64,000 nt of DNA from Pseudomonas fluorescens (GTDB taxonomy: Bacteria > Pseudomonadota > Gammaproteobacteria > Pseudomonadales > Pseudomonadaceae), in contig NZ_CP148752.1 of NCBI RefSeq assembly GCF_040448305.1, positions 4,402,001 through 4,466,000 on the forward strand, in the 5' to 3' direction. Made by a program: the position numbers and the translations under genes. Shown here one piece after another: positions 8,416 to 20,204 of this stretch. The notes beneath the pieces were generated by a model. The model saw only the letters and a program-made list of their open reading frames with translations. It made no database searches and was not told the origin of the DNA. Positions within the stretch are counted from its first letter, which is position 1. Each line of letters starts with the position of its first letter.

Positions 8416-8979
8416 TCAGATCACCACATTACGCACAAACTTCGCCGCCACCGCCCCATCGTTGCGATAACAGTGCGGCTGGTTGCTGGCGAACATGAAA
8501 AATTCACCCGCGCCGATATGCTGCGGCTGGTCGCCGAGCATAACGGTCAGGCAACCTTCGAAGACATAAATCTGCTCGCTCCAGCCATCGGCGTCCGGCT
8601 CCGACGGATACACCTCGCCCGGTTGCAGGCACCATTCCCACTGTTCGACTTCGCGGCTGGCCTGGGCTTTGGAGAGCAACACCGCTTTACTGCCGGGGAT
8701 CGTGCCAGTCCAGGCCAGCTCATTGATACGGCTGGGATCGCGGGCGTCGGGCGCCTGGATCAAATCACTGAAGGCGACGTCGAGGGCTTCGGCCACGCGG
8801 TCGAGGGTGGTCAGGCTGACGTTCTTTTCCCCCGCCTCGATCGCCACCAGCATTCGGCGGCTGACTCCGGACTTTTCGGCTAGCGCGGTCTGGCTCAGGT
8901 CAGCGGCATGACGCAAACGGCGGACGTTTTGACTGACGTGCTGGAGGACCGAAGCCCGTTGAGTAGAATCTTTGTGCAC
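8416..8979 (-). CDS. XRE-family regulator with C-terminal cupin domain
   Basis: The 187-residue protein has an N-terminal helix-turn-helix (LRHAADLSQTALAEKSGVSR, about residues 17-70) and a C-terminal cupin (about 110-187) with GEVYPSEPDADGW and SNQPHCYRN blocks. HTH-cupin proteins of this layout usually sense a small metabolite and regulate adjacent transporter or catabolic genes. No ATG fits; the GTG at 8979 gives the usual family length. It is divergent from an EamA exporter. A perfect palindrome between the two genes is the likely operator. Confidence 0.85.
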   Translation of the reverse strand: MHKDSTQRASVLQHVSQNVRRLRHAADLSQTALAEKSGVSRRMLVAIEAGEKNVSLTTLDRVAEALDVAFSDLIQAPDARDPSRINELAWTGTIPGSKAVLLSKAQASREVEQWEWCLQPGEVYPSEPDADGWSEQIYVFEGCLTVMLGDQPQHIGAGEFFMFASNQPHCYRNDGAVAAKFVRNVVI

Positions 8980-9004
8980 TATATTGCTCACTGAGTGGGG
9001 TTGG

Positions 9005-9016
9005 GCAGTATACTGC
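9005..9016. promoter_or_regulatory. candidate operator of the XRE-cupin regulator
   Basis: GCAGTATACTGC is a perfect 12-bp palindrome between the regulator start (8979) and the exporter start (9064). Confidence 0.5.
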
Positions 9017-9063
9017 GCAACATTCGGCGCATTGTGCGTCCCCCTCCAGTAGCGTGCAAGGTC

Positions 9064-9996
9064 ATGACGTCGGTGAACTCCCCAATGGCTTCCTCCCGTT
9101 TTACAAGGTTCAGCAAGGCCGAATGCGTGCTGGTACTGATCACGATGGTCTGGGGCGGTACCTTCCTGCTGGTACAGCATGCGATGACCGTCAGTGGCCC
9201 GATGTTTTTCGTCGGCCTGCGCTTTGCCGCCGCCGCGAGCATCGTCGCCCTGTTTTCCTGGCGTCACCTGCGCGACCTGACCTTGTTCGAACTCAAGGCC
9301 GGGGCGTTTATCGGCGTGGCCATCATGCTCGGCTACGGTTTGCAGACGGTCGGGTTGCAGAGCATTCCCAGCAGCCAATCAGCATTCATTACTGCGCTGT
9401 ACGTCCCGTTTGTGCCGCTGTTGCAATGGCTGGTGCTGGGGCGGCGTCCGGGGTTGATGCCCAGCATCGGCATCATGCTGGCCTTTACCGGGTTGATGCT
9501 GTTGTCCGGGCCGTCCGGTGCGTCGTTCAACTTCAGCCCCGGTGAAATCGCCACCTTGATCAGCGCCGTGGCCATTGCGGCCGAGATCATCCTGATCAGC
9601 ACCTATGCCGGCCAGGTCGATGTGCGCCGGGTGACGACGGTGCAACTGGCAGTCACTTCGGTGCTGTCGTTCCTGATGGTGGTGCCGACCAACGAGGCGA
9701 TACCGGACTTCTCGTGGTTGCTGCTGTGCAGCGCGCTGGGCCTGGGGGCGGCGAGTGCGGCGATTCAGGTGGCGATGAACTGGGCGCAGAAAAGCGTGTC
9801 ACCGACCCGCGCCACGCTGATCTATGCCGGCGAACCGGTATGGGCCGGGATTGTCGGGCGCATTGCCGGGGAACGCTTGCCGGCGATTGCCTTGGTCGGG
9901 GCCGGGTTGATTGTGGCGGCGGTGATAGTCAGTGAGTTGAAGACCAAGGGTAAGGGTGCGGTGGTTGAGGAAGAGCTGGAGCAGGAAACACAGTGA
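9064..9996 (+). CDS. EamA/DMT-family membrane transporter
   Basis: The product is an inner-membrane drug/metabolite exporter of about 310 residues with roughly ten hydrophobic helices in two EamA repeats. Family signatures include TMVWGGTFLLVQ in helix 1 and PSSQSAFITALYVPFVPL before the second half. The second repeat ends with AGEPVWAGIVG. The ATG at 9064 gives a short cytosolic N-terminus; 9085 is also possible. It is divergent from the XRE-cupin gene, which probably controls it. The substrate cannot be predicted (amino acids or related amines are usual for the family). Confidence 0.85.
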   Translation: MTSVNSPMASSRFTRFSKAECVLVLITMVWGGTFLLVQHAMTVSGPMFFVGLRFAAAASIVALFSWRHLRDLTLFELKAGAFIGVAIMLGYGLQTVGLQSIPSSQSAFITALYVPFVPLLQWLVLGRRPGLMPSIGIMLAFTGLMLLSGPSGASFNFSPGEIATLISAVAIAAEIILISTYAGQVDVRRVTTVQLAVTSVLSFLMVVPTNEAIPDFSWLLLCSALGLGAASAAIQVAMNWAQKSVSPTRATLIYAGEPVWAGIVGRIAGERLPAIALVGAGLIVAAVIVSELKTKGKGAVVEEELEQETQ

Positions 9997-10026
9997 TAAA
10001 CCGCAAACTCTGCATTTCCAGATAGG

Positions 10027-10126
10027 CCGCCATCGCGAGCAAGCTCGCTCCCACAGTGTTATGTATTGCGCACAAAACTGTATGTACACCTCAAAACCTG
10101 TGGGAGCGAGCTTGCTCGCGATGGCG
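10027..10126. repeat. inverted REP pair (REPIN)
   Basis: Two REP sequences face each other (GCGAGCAAGCTCGCTCCCAC and GTGGGAGCGAGCTTGCTCGC) around a 50-bp spacer in the 275-bp gap before mrpA. Confidence 0.9.
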
Positions 10127-10271
10127 TCAGTACAGGCGAAAACCCTCTACCAGAAACAATGTGAATCAGGGCTTTTCCGTCTACCGTGTAGGATTCTGCG
10201 ACAGCTTGGCGTTTGGTGATCCGGGAGCTGGCACGTATGATGCTTCACAAACTTCCGCAGATTAGAAGCCT

Positions 10272-13189
<2,918 letters not shown>

Positions 13190-13190
<1 letters not shown>

Positions 13191-13534
13191 TGGAAGAAGT
13201 CATCGCAATCGCCATCGGCGTACTGGCCGCGTCCGGCGTCTGGCTGATCCTGCGCCCTCGGACGTTCCAGGTGGTCATGGGCCTGTGCCTGCTGTCCTAC
13301 GGCGTCAATCTGTTCATCTTCAGCATGGGCAGCCTGTTCATCGGCAAGGAGCCGATCATCAAGGACGGCGTGCCGCAGGACCTGTTGCACTACACCGACC
13401 CGTTGCCACAAGCCTTGGTGCTGACCGCGATCGTCATCAGCTTCGCCATGACCGCGCTGTTCCTGGTGGTGCTGCTGGCTTCCCGGGGCCTGACCGGCAC
13501 CGACCATGTGGATGGCCGGGAGCCCAAAGAATGA
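13190..13534 (+). CDS. mrpC: Mrp antiporter subunit C
   Basis: This NuoK-like membrane subunit has 114 residues and three transmembrane helices. The VVMGLCLLSYGVNLFIF helix and the DPLPQALVLTAIVISFA segment are characteristic of MnhC/NuoK. Its start overlaps the mrpA stop and its stop overlaps mrpD (ATGA), which suggests translational coupling. Confidence 0.95.
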
Positions 13535-15216
13535 TGGCGATGACTCACCTGATCGTCGCGCCCATCCTGCTGCCGCTGCTGACCGCCGCGATCATGTTGA
13601 TGCTCGGCGAGAAGCACCGGCCGCTCAAGGCGAAGATCAATCTGTTCTCCAGCCTGCTCGGGCTGGGCATTGCCGTGGCATTGTTGCAATGGACACAAGC
13701 CACCGGCGTACCCGGCTCCATCGGTGTGTACCTGCCGGGCAACTGGCAAGTGCCGTTCGGCCTGGTGCTGGTGGTCGATCGGCTGTCGGCGCTGATGCTG
13801 GTGCTGACCGGCATCATCGGCGTCAGTGCACTGCTGTTTGCCATGGCACGCTGGGACGGCGCCGGCTCGAGTTTTCACGCGCTGTTCCAGATCCAGATGA
13901 TGGGCCTTTACGGCGCGTTCCTCACCGCTGACCTGTTCAACCTGTTCGTGTTCTTCGAGGTGCTGCTGGCCGCGTCCTACGGGTTGATGCTCCACGGCTC
14001 GGGCCGGGCGCGGGTGTCGTCGGGGCTGCATTACATCTCGATCAACCTGTTGGCCTCGTCGCTGTTCCTGATTGGCGCGGCGCTGATCTATGGGGTCACC
14101 GGCACACTGAACATGGCCGACCTGGCGGTTAAAATCCCGCTGGTGTCCGAAGCTGATCGCGGCTTGCTACACGCCGGCGCGGGGATCCTGGCCGTCGCGT
14201 TTCTGGCCAAGGCCGGCATGTGGCCGCTGAACTTCTGGCTGGTGCCGGCCTATTCGTCGGCCAGCGCGCCGGTGGCGGCGATGTTCGCGATCATGACCAA
14301 GGTCGGCGTCTACACCTTGCTGCGCCTGTGGACGCTGCTGTTCTCCGCCCAGGCCGGGGCATCGGCGTTCTTTGGCGGCGACTGGCTGATCTATGGCGGC
14401 ATGGCGACCATCGTCTGCGCCGCCATGGCGATCCTCGCCGCGCAACGCCTGGAGCGCATGGCCAGCCTGAGCATTCTGGTGTCGGCGGGCATTCTGTTGT
14501 CGACCATCGGTTTCGCCCAGCCGAACCTGGTCGGCGCGGCGCTTTTCTATTTGTTCAGCTCGACCCTGGCGCTGAGCGCACTGTTCCTGCTGGCCGAACT
14601 GATCGAGCGCTCGCGCTCGGCCAACGAAATCCTGCTCGAAGATGAAACCGAATTGCTGCCCCGTCCTCTGGAATCCCTGCATCCGCCCAAAGGCACCAAC
14701 CTCGACGACGACCAGAAAGCCGTGGTCGGCCAGGTGATTCCCTGGACCATGGCGTTTCTTGGCCTGAGTTTCATCGCCTGCGCCTTGCTGATCATCGGCA
14801 TGCCGCCGCTCTCCGGGTTTATCGGCAAGCTCGGGTTGATTGGAGCGTTGCTCAATCCGCTAGGCCTGGGCAACAGCGGCGATGCACCGATTTCCAATGC
14901 TGCATGGGGCCTGTTGGTGTTGTTGATTGTGTCCGGACTGGCGTCGCTGATCGCATTCTCGCGCCTGGGCATCCAGCGTTTCTGGACGCCAGCGGAACGA
15001 CCATCGCCCCTGCTGCGACGCCTTGAATGCGTACCGATCTTCGCCCTGCTGGGCTTGAGCATTGCGCTGACCTTCAAGGCAGAGCCGCTGCTGCGCTATA
15101 CCCAGGCCGCCGCCGATGCCTTGTACAACCCGCAGCAATACGTGATGGCGGTGCTTGACACGCGCGTCGTACCGAACCCGTCGGCCGTAGCGGCCCCGCA
15201 GGAGGTGCAACCATGA
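13531..15216 (+). CDS. mrpD: Mrp antiporter subunit D
   Basis: This proton-channel subunit (561 residues, NuoN/M-like) has 14 or so predicted helices. The loop-helix with FLAKAGMWPLNFWLVPAYSS carries the conserved Lys of the antiporter family, and the GLYGAFLTADLFNLFVFFE helix carries the conserved acidic residue. The ATG at 13531 overlaps the mrpC stop. The loop before the last helices (about residues 370-410, LEDETELLPRPLE) is hydrophilic and longer than in bacilli, as is common in Pseudomonas. Confidence 0.95.
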   Translation: MMAMTHLIVAPILLPLLTAAIMLMLGEKHRPLKAKINLFSSLLGLGIAVALLQWTQATGVPGSIGVYLPGNWQVPFGLVLVVDRLSALMLVLTGIIGVSALLFAMARWDGAGSSFHALFQIQMMGLYGAFLTADLFNLFVFFEVLLAASYGLMLHGSGRARVSSGLHYISINLLASSLFLIGAALIYGVTGTLNMADLAVKIPLVSEADRGLLHAGAGILAVAFLAKAGMWPLNFWLVPAYSSASAPVAAMFAIMTKVGVYTLLRLWTLLFSAQAGASAFFGGDWLIYGGMATIVCAAMAILAAQRLERMASLSILVSAGILLSTIGFAQPNLVGAALFYLFSSTLALSALFLLAELIERSRSANEILLEDETELLPRPLESLHPPKGTNLDDDQKAVVGQVIPWTMAFLGLSFIACALLIIGMPPLSGFIGKLGLIGALLNPLGLGNSGDAPISNAAWGLLVLLIVSGLASLIAFSRLGIQRFWTPAERPSPLLRRLECVPIFALLGLSIALTFKAEPLLRYTQAAADALYNPQQYVMAVLDTRVVPNPSAVAAPQEVQP

Positions 15217-15701
15217 AGCGCCTGTTTCCGGCACCGCTGCTATCGCTGGCCCTGTGGCTGCTGTGGCTGTTGCTGAACCTGTCGATCAGCCCCGGCAATC
15301 TGCTGCTGGGTGCTGCGCTGGGGTTCTGTGCGCCATTGATGATGCGCAGGCTGCGTCCGCTGCCGGTGCGCATCCGTCGCCCTTGGGTGATCCTGCGCCT
15401 GGTCCTGCTGGTCGGGCGCGATGTGCTGGTGTCCAACCTCGCCGTGGCCTGGAGCGTGCTCAATGCCGGTCGCCGCCCGCCCCGCTCGCAATTCATCAAG
15501 GTGCCGCTGGACCTGCGTGACGCCAACGGCCTGGCCGCGCTGTCGATGATCACCACGGTGGTGCCCGGTACGGTCTGGTCGGAGCTGGCGCTGGATCGCA
15601 GCATCCTGCTGTTGCACGTCTTCGACCTGGACGACGAGGCGCTGTTCATCCAGCACTTCAAGGCGACCTACGAACGTCCGTTGATGGAGATCTTCGAATG
15701 A
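15213..15701 (+). CDS. mrpE: Mrp antiporter subunit E
   Basis: This 162-residue MnhE subunit has two or three N-terminal membrane segments. Its cytosolic C-terminal domain contains LSMITTVVPGTVWSELALDR, the diagnostic MnhE block. ATGA overlaps are present at both ends. Confidence 0.95.
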   Translation: MKRLFPAPLLSLALWLLWLLLNLSISPGNLLLGAALGFCAPLMMRRLRPLPVRIRRPWVILRLVLLVGRDVLVSNLAVAWSVLNAGRRPPRSQFIKVPLDLRDANGLAALSMITTVVPGTVWSELALDRSILLLHVFDLDDEALFIQHFKATYERPLMEIFE

Positions 15702-15976
15702 GCCCGTTGCTGTCGAACGCGATCCTGCTGAGCCTGTTCTTCTTTTCCCTGGCGATGATCCTGACCCTGATTCGCCTGTTCAAGGGGCCGTCGGCCCAGG
15801 ACCGGGTTCTGGCGCTGGACTATCTGTACATCGTCGCGATGCTGATGATGTTGGCGCTGGGCATTCGCTATGCCAGTGACACCTACTTCGAGGCGGCGCT
15901 GCTGATCGCCCTGTTCGGTTTCGTCGGTTCGTTCGCCCTGGCGAAATTCCTGCTGCGTGGCGAGGTGATCGAATGA
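15698..15976 (+). CDS. mrpF: Mrp antiporter subunit F
   Basis: This is a 92-residue protein with three transmembrane helices. It contains the MnhF signature RLFKGPSAQDRVLALD after the first helix. It overlaps mrpE and mrpG by four bases each. Confidence 0.95.
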   Translation: MSPLLSNAILLSLFFFSLAMILTLIRLFKGPSAQDRVLALDYLYIVAMLMMLALGIRYASDTYFEAALLIALFGFVGSFALAKFLLRGEVIE

Positions 15977-16335
15977 ACACGTCATTGTCGTTGTGGGTGG
16001 AAATCCCGGTGGCGATCCTGCTGGTGCTCGGCAGCCTGTTTGCATTGATCGGCGCCACCGGCCTGCTGCGCATGAAGGATTACTTCCAGCGCATGCACCC
16101 ACCGGCCCTGGCCTCGACGCTCGGGACCTGGTGCGTGGCGCTGGCGTCGATCATCTACTTTTCGGCGCTCAAGTCCGCGCCGGTATTGCACGCCTGGCTG
16201 ATTCCGATCCTGCTGGCGATTACCGTGCCGGTGACGACCCTGCTGCTGGCCCGGGCGGCGCTGTTTCGCAAACGCATGGCCGGGGATGATGTGCCGGCTG
16301 AAGTGAGCAGCCGCCGGAGTGAGAGCGGTAGTTAA
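15973..16335 (+). CDS. mrpG: Mrp antiporter subunit G
   Basis: This is a 120-residue membrane subunit. The PhaG signature GATGLLRMKDYFQRMHPPAL follows the first helix and two further helices come after it. It is the last gene of the operon; REP sequence and an IS element follow within 30-110 bp. Confidence 0.95.
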   Translation: MNTSLSLWVEIPVAILLVLGSLFALIGATGLLRMKDYFQRMHPPALASTLGTWCVALASIIYFSALKSAPVLHAWLIPILLAITVPVTTLLLARAALFRKRMAGDDVPAEVSSRRSESGS

Positions 16336-16360
16336 ACCAAAGTTTTGTATTGACTGGACT

Positions 16361-16446
16361 GGCCTCTTCGCGGGCAAGCCCGCTCCCACAGGGTTAAGTG
16401 TTTAATTCGGAACTTGTATACGACACTGACCCTGTGGGAGCGAGCT
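16361..16446. repeat. REPIN interrupted by the IS (left part)
   Basis: A first REP occupies 16361-16393. An opposed REP starts at 16430 and is cut after GAGCGAGCT by the insertion. Its remainder (GCTTGCTCGCGATGAGGCC) continues at 17689-17707. Confidence 0.85.
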
Positions 16447-16511
16447 TGAACTGGCCTAATAATTCCGGACACCTCTTAAGGGCGATATGATTTCGCCAAC
16501 TTGGAGGTTCC

Positions 16512-16817
16512 ATGAACGAAAGAAAGGTCTATACCCGCGAGTTCAAGCTGCTTGCTGCCAGCATGGTGCTTGATGATAACTGCCCGGTTCCAGAAGTGTG
16601 TGCATCGCTGGATATCGGCCCTACCGCTTTACGGCGTTGGGTCGATCAGGTTCGCAAGGAACGCGAGGGACAGCCAGTCAAAGGCACCAAGGCGATTACC
16701 GAAGATCAGCGCCAGATCCAGGAACTAAAGGCCAAGATCAAACACATGGAAATGGAAGCCGAGATCTTAAAAAAGGCTACCGCTCTCTTGATGTCGGATC
16801 CCGATCGTTTTCGATGA
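16512..16817 (+). CDS. IS3-family transposase OrfA
   Basis: This 101-residue DNA-binding part has an N-terminal helix-turn-helix (about residues 9-50) and a leucine-zipper-like coiled coil (QIQELKAKIKHMEMEAEILK). The A6G run at 16769-16775 (A-AAA-AAG) is a classic -1 frameshift site that would join this frame to OrfB as the OrfAB transposase. Its stop overlaps the OrfB start codon (ATGA). Confidence 0.92.
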   Translation: MNERKVYTREFKLLAASMVLDDNCPVPEVCASLDIGPTALRRWVDQVRKEREGQPVKGTKAITEDQRQIQELKAKIKHMEMEAEILKKATALLMSDPDRFR

Positions 16818-17650
16818 TTGCGGAACTAAGAGAGTCATTCCCGACTGCCATTGTGTGTCGTGTTTTCGATGTGAAGCGCAGCAGCTTTTATGAGTGGCTT
16901 CAGCGGCGAGCCAAACCGCGGATCAGACGCGAAGACCTCAAGCTGAAAGTGGTTGAACTGCACAGCGAAAGCCGGGAAGCCATGGGTTCCAGAATGATCA
17001 GCAAGAACCTGAAGTCCCAAAACATCGCGATCGGAAGAGGCCTTGTCAGGGCGCTAATGAGGGAGGCCAACATTGTCAGTAAACAACGCCAGCCTCACCC
17101 ATTCAGATCCAAAGGCGTTGAAGCATTTGTCGCGCCCAATCGACTCAAGCGCAATTTTAAGCCGACTGCAGTTGATCAGGTCTGGTGTGGCGACGTTACC
17201 AGCTTGATGGTGGGCGAGCGCTGGGTTCATCTGGCCATCGTGATCGATTTGTTTGCTCGCCGCGTCATTGGCTGGGCGTTTTCGCTGGTCAATGACGCCA
17301 ACTTGGTCAGCAAGGCGCTACGCATGGCGACAGAGGTGCGAACGTGTCCTCCTGGACTGATGTTCCATTCAGATCAGGGCTGTCAGTACACCAGTCGCAA
17401 GTTTCAAGAAGAACTGAAGCGTCATGGCATTTTGCAAAGCATGAGTCATCGCGGGCAGTGCTGGGACAATGCTCCAACGGAGCGCTTTTTCGGCACGCTG
17501 AAATCAGAATGGGTGCCTCGTAGTGGCTACAGCAAGATCGAGGAAGCAAAAACCGATATGGTGCGTTTCTTCCTGTACTACAACCGCACCAGGCTCCACA
17601 GCTACAACAACTACCTGTCGCCAATAGCCATGGAGCAAAAAGCGGCATAA
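16814..17650 (+). CDS. IS3-family transposase OrfB (DDE integrase domain)
   Basis: This 278-residue catalytic part has an HTH_21 region (SFYEWLQRRAKPRIR) followed by an rve-type DDE domain. The catalytic residues are visible in WCGDVTSL (D), FHSDQGCQY (D) and NAPTERFFGTLK (E). The frame is -1 relative to OrfA and is open through the slippery site, so a fused product can form. It is intact. Confidence 0.93.
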   Translation: MIAELRESFPTAIVCRVFDVKRSSFYEWLQRRAKPRIRREDLKLKVVELHSESREAMGSRMISKNLKSQNIAIGRGLVRALMREANIVSKQRQPHPFRSKGVEAFVAPNRLKRNFKPTAVDQVWCGDVTSLMVGERWVHLAIVIDLFARRVIGWAFSLVNDANLVSKALRMATEVRTCPPGLMFHSDQGCQYTSRKFQEELKRHGILQSMSHRGQCWDNAPTERFFGTLKSEWVPRSGYSKIEEAKTDMVRFFLYYNRTRLHSYNNYLSPIAMEQKAA

Positions 17651-17736
17651 ACACCGTAACCGGTGTCCGGGATTACTTGACCAGTTCAGCTTGCTCGCGA
17701 TGAGGCCAGTATTGTCACTACAGAAACGTCGCTTAA

Positions 17737-18174
17737 TCAGACCCAGGCCACCGCCAACAACCCCGCCCCCAGCACCACACACAACGGCGAGTAAACCCAG
17801 GTGTCGAGCCGGGCAAATTTAGAGCCTTTGACCTCTTTGAAAAAACCCACCAACTCCGAATCGCCAATGGCCCGGGCAAACAGCAAAATCGCGATCGCGC
17901 TGATCACCCACTGCAACGACCAGTGATGCAAGGGTGGCAGGCACCAACCCACCCGCAAGCACACCAGCACCGCAATCAACAGCAACACCCCGGCCACCAC
18001 CAGCGTGATCCAGCCTCGTGGCTTGAACGCTGGCCTCAGTTGTGCGCTGCCCTCCTGCGGTACTTGCGGGACCGCCGCCACTGCCGCCCACTCACCACCC
18101 AACGCCCAATACACATGCACCAGACTGATCACTGCGAAGATCGTCACCAGCCATTGAGCCAACAACAGGGTCAT
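17737..18174 (-). CDS. DUF3995 membrane protein
   Basis: The product is a 145-residue inner-membrane protein with four predicted helices. It has the DUF3995 pattern: an N-terminal helix with HVYWALGGEWA, a Trp-rich central part and RAIGDSELVGFFK before the final helix. The function of the family is unknown. The gene stands alone between the IS-split REP and the betaine-binding protein gene. Confidence 0.8.
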   Translation of the reverse strand: MTLLLAQWLVTIFAVISLVHVYWALGGEWAAVAAVPQVPQEGSAQLRPAFKPRGWITLVVAGVLLLIAVLVCLRVGWCLPPLHHWSLQWVISAIAILLFARAIGDSELVGFFKEVKGSKFARLDTWVYSPLCVVLGAGLLAVAWV

Positions 18175-18211
18175 GGTTCAGAGATCCTTGAAAGGGATAT
18201 GAACCGAACAT

Positions 18212-18297
18212 TGTAGGAGCTACCGCAGGCTGCGATGTTTTGATTTTGCATTTTTATGACAAAGATCAAAAGATCCCGACCTGCGGCAGCGCCTACA
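18212..18297. repeat. inverted repeat pair of the CTGCGGCAGC-type REP family
   Basis: GTAGGAGCTACCGCAGGCTG and its near complement (CCTGCGGCAGCGCCTAC) face each other. This second REP family differs from the GAGCGAGC type. Its right end overlaps the stop codon of the betaine-binding protein gene. Confidence 0.75.
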
Positions 18298-19306
18298 GGG
18301 CAGCGGAGACTTTATCCGCCACGTCCTTGGGCAACCACGCCCGCCAGACGTCCGGATGAGCCTTCATGAACGCCTCCGCCGCCTGACGTGGCGGCGTATG
18401 CTTCTCGCTCATCTCGGCCAGTGCTTTGTTCAGCGGATCGATCGGAAAGTCGACCTTGGCGAAGAACTCGGCAATCTGCGGATATTGCTTCTGGAAGGGA
18501 GTGGACACACCGATCGACAACTTGGAGGCCAGGGAACGGGTCGGCTGTGGATTGGGGTTGTCGGCGTCGGTCAAGGTCTTCCAGGCTTCGGCGTCGAACG
18601 GCGGCTCTTCGAGTTGGATCAGCTTGAAGCGGCCGAGCAACGGCGTGGGTGACCAGTAGTAAAACAGCACCGGCTTGCCACGATGAATTGACGAACTGAT
18701 CTCTGCGTCCAGTGCCGCGCCCGATCCGCTGCGGAAGTTCACGTAGCTGTCGTCCAGCCCATACGCCTTGAGCTTCTGCTTGTTGACCACTTCCGAGGTC
18801 CAGCCGATGGGGCTGTTGAGGAAACGTCCCTTGGTCGGGGCTTCCGGGTCCTTGAACACGTCTTTGTAACGCGGCAGGTCGCTGACGCTGCGCAGGTCCG
18901 GCGCCAGCGCCTTGATGCCCTTGGCCGGGTCGCCCTTGATCACATATTCCGGCACCCACCAGCCTTCGGTAGCGCCCTTGACCGTGTCGCCGAGGCTGAC
19001 GACCTTGCCTTCGGCTTCCGCCTTGACCCACACCGGGCTGCGACCGGCCCACTCTTCGCCAATGACCTGGATGTCATTGTTGGCCAGCGCGGTTTCCAGG
19101 GTGATGGTGGTGCCCGGCAAGGTGTCGGTCGGCAGCCCGTAGCCCTTCTCGACAATGATGCGCAAGACGTCGGTGATCAGGCTGCCGCTTTCCCAGTTCA
19201 GGTCGGCGAAGTGGATCGGCGTCTGGGCGGCAAACACCGGGGCGGGTGTCGCCAGCAAAGCGAAAGTGGCCAGGACCGCAGCCAGCAACCGTCGAAATCC
19301 GTTCAT
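18293..19306 (-). CDS. glycine betaine/proline-type ABC transporter substrate-binding protein
   Basis: This periplasmic OpuAC-type binding protein has 337 residues and a signal peptide ending at PAPVFA. The family start after cleavage (IHFADLNWESGSLITDVLRI) and GEEWAGRSPVW, GWWVPEYV and PVLFYYWSPTPL supply the aromatic residues that form cation-pi boxes for quaternary amines. The ATG at 19306 has AGGTG upstream; the GTG at 19330 does not. No ATPase or permease gene is adjacent, so it is an orphan that must work with a permease elsewhere. The stop codon lies inside a REP-type repeat. Confidence 0.85.
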   Translation of the reverse strand: MNGFRRLLAAVLATFALLATPAPVFAAQTPIHFADLNWESGSLITDVLRIIVEKGYGLPTDTLPGTTITLETALANNDIQVIGEEWAGRSPVWVKAEAEGKVVSLGDTVKGATEGWWVPEYVIKGDPAKGIKALAPDLRSVSDLPRYKDVFKDPEAPTKGRFLNSPIGWTSEVVNKQKLKAYGLDDSYVNFRSGSGAALDAEISSSIHRGKPVLFYYWSPTPLLGRFKLIQLEEPPFDAEAWKTLTDADNPNPQPTRSLASKLSIGVSTPFQKQYPQIAEFFAKVDFPIDPLNKALAEMSEKHTPPRQAAEAFMKAHPDVWRAWLPKDVADKVSAAL

Positions 19307-19424
19307 GCTTTTGCACCTCGTGCTGTTCACAGCAATAGCAGGATGGCCTGGCAGTAGACCGCGAAGCCTCTGAATACTCAGTCCACTGACTGTAGTAGAG
19401 GTTCCTGCTTTCGAGGTGCGTGGG

Positions 19425-19628
19425 TCAGTTTTCGCAGGTTTCCTGCAAACGCATCAGCTCTCGTCTGACCATGCTGGCGTATTCCGCCGGTTGCAGTTGG
19501 TAAAGCTGTGACGCCACCCAATTCAGCCAGGCTCCCTGCAGAATGGTCTTCTGCCCGAACAACCGCTGCGCTTCGTCTTGAGCGCTGGCCAGGTTCTGTT
19601 CGTGGAAGTCGGCGCGGGTCAGGGTCAT
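19425..19628 (-). CDS. small hypothetical protein, coupled to the upstream gene
   Basis: This 67-residue protein is not recognised. It is rich in Gln and helical, with no membrane segment. The ATG at 19628 overlaps the stop of the preceding gene (ATGA), and this translational coupling is the main reason to believe it is real. Confidence 0.6.
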   Translation of the reverse strand: MTLTRADFHEQNLASAQDEAQRLFGQKTILQGAWLNWVASQLYQLQPAEYASMVRRELMRLQETCEN

Positions 19629-20077
19629 CACTCGCTGGCCTTGAAGGTCACCAGTTCGCCCTTGCGCCACTTGGCCGCCTTGGCGGTCACGGCTTTGAGG
19701 GTTTTGGTCAGGCCTTCCTGCAACTGTTGATGGGCGGCGAACACCATCACCACGCTATGACCTTCCTTGAACACGATCCCCTGACCGTCAGCCGTGGTCA
19801 CGAAGGCGTAATCGCCAATGCCGTAAACCGTCAGCTTGATGTCGCGGAACTTGATGTCCAGCTTGCCGCCTTCGCGGCTGGGCAGCACGGACGCGCTGAA
19901 ATGATCGCCGACCTTGAGCTTGAGTCCGGGCTTGTCGTCCACCACCAGGGCTGATTCGGTGTCGATTTCGGCAATGTAAATGCCTTCAGCGTTCTGTTCA
20001 GTGAGGTAAACGAAACGTGACTGAAACTGCTTTACCAGCTTTGCGCGCAAATCACCCAGCACGAACAAAGCATGCAT
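19628..20077 (-). CDS. hypothetical cytosolic protein (149 residues)
   Basis: I do not recognise the family. The protein begins MHALFVLGDLRAKLVKQF and contains beta-rich blocks (YIAEIDTESALVVDD, GGKLDIKFRDIKLTVYGIGD) but no membrane segment or signal peptide. The frame is open further upstream, but that extension is compositionally unlike protein and the ATG at 20077 is the best start. The ribosome site is weak. It forms a two-gene operon with the 67-residue protein. Confidence 0.6.
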   Translation of the reverse strand: MHALFVLGDLRAKLVKQFQSRFVYLTEQNAEGIYIAEIDTESALVVDDKPGLKLKVGDHFSASVLPSREGGKLDIKFRDIKLTVYGIGDYAFVTTADGQGIVFKEGHSVVMVFAAHQQLQEGLTKTLKAVTAKAAKWRKGELVTFKASE

Positions 20078-20204
20078 ATCGAGATTACTTACTGCCAAGG
20101 AAACATCCCCACATCTGAAAAATGGCGCCGTGCGCGAAAAATAAACGCACAGCCAAAAAAGCGGCAATGCCGAAGGTGTCGCCAAAGAACCCGGATTGAA
20201 GTCC

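Larger units (their letters stand above)
16447..17688 (+). mobile_element. IS3-family insertion sequence (1242 bp)
   Basis: The element has TG...CA termini and imperfect inverted repeats of about 27 bp starting TGAACTGG. The left end is 16447-16473 and the right end 17662-17688; both arms end in CCGGACACC. It is flanked by a 3-bp direct repeat GCT (16444-16446 and 17689-17691), and removing one copy restores a perfect REP. It encodes overlapping orfA and orfB with an A6G slippery site. All parts look intact, so it is probably active or recently inserted. The IS3 subgroup was not determined. Confidence 0.92.
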
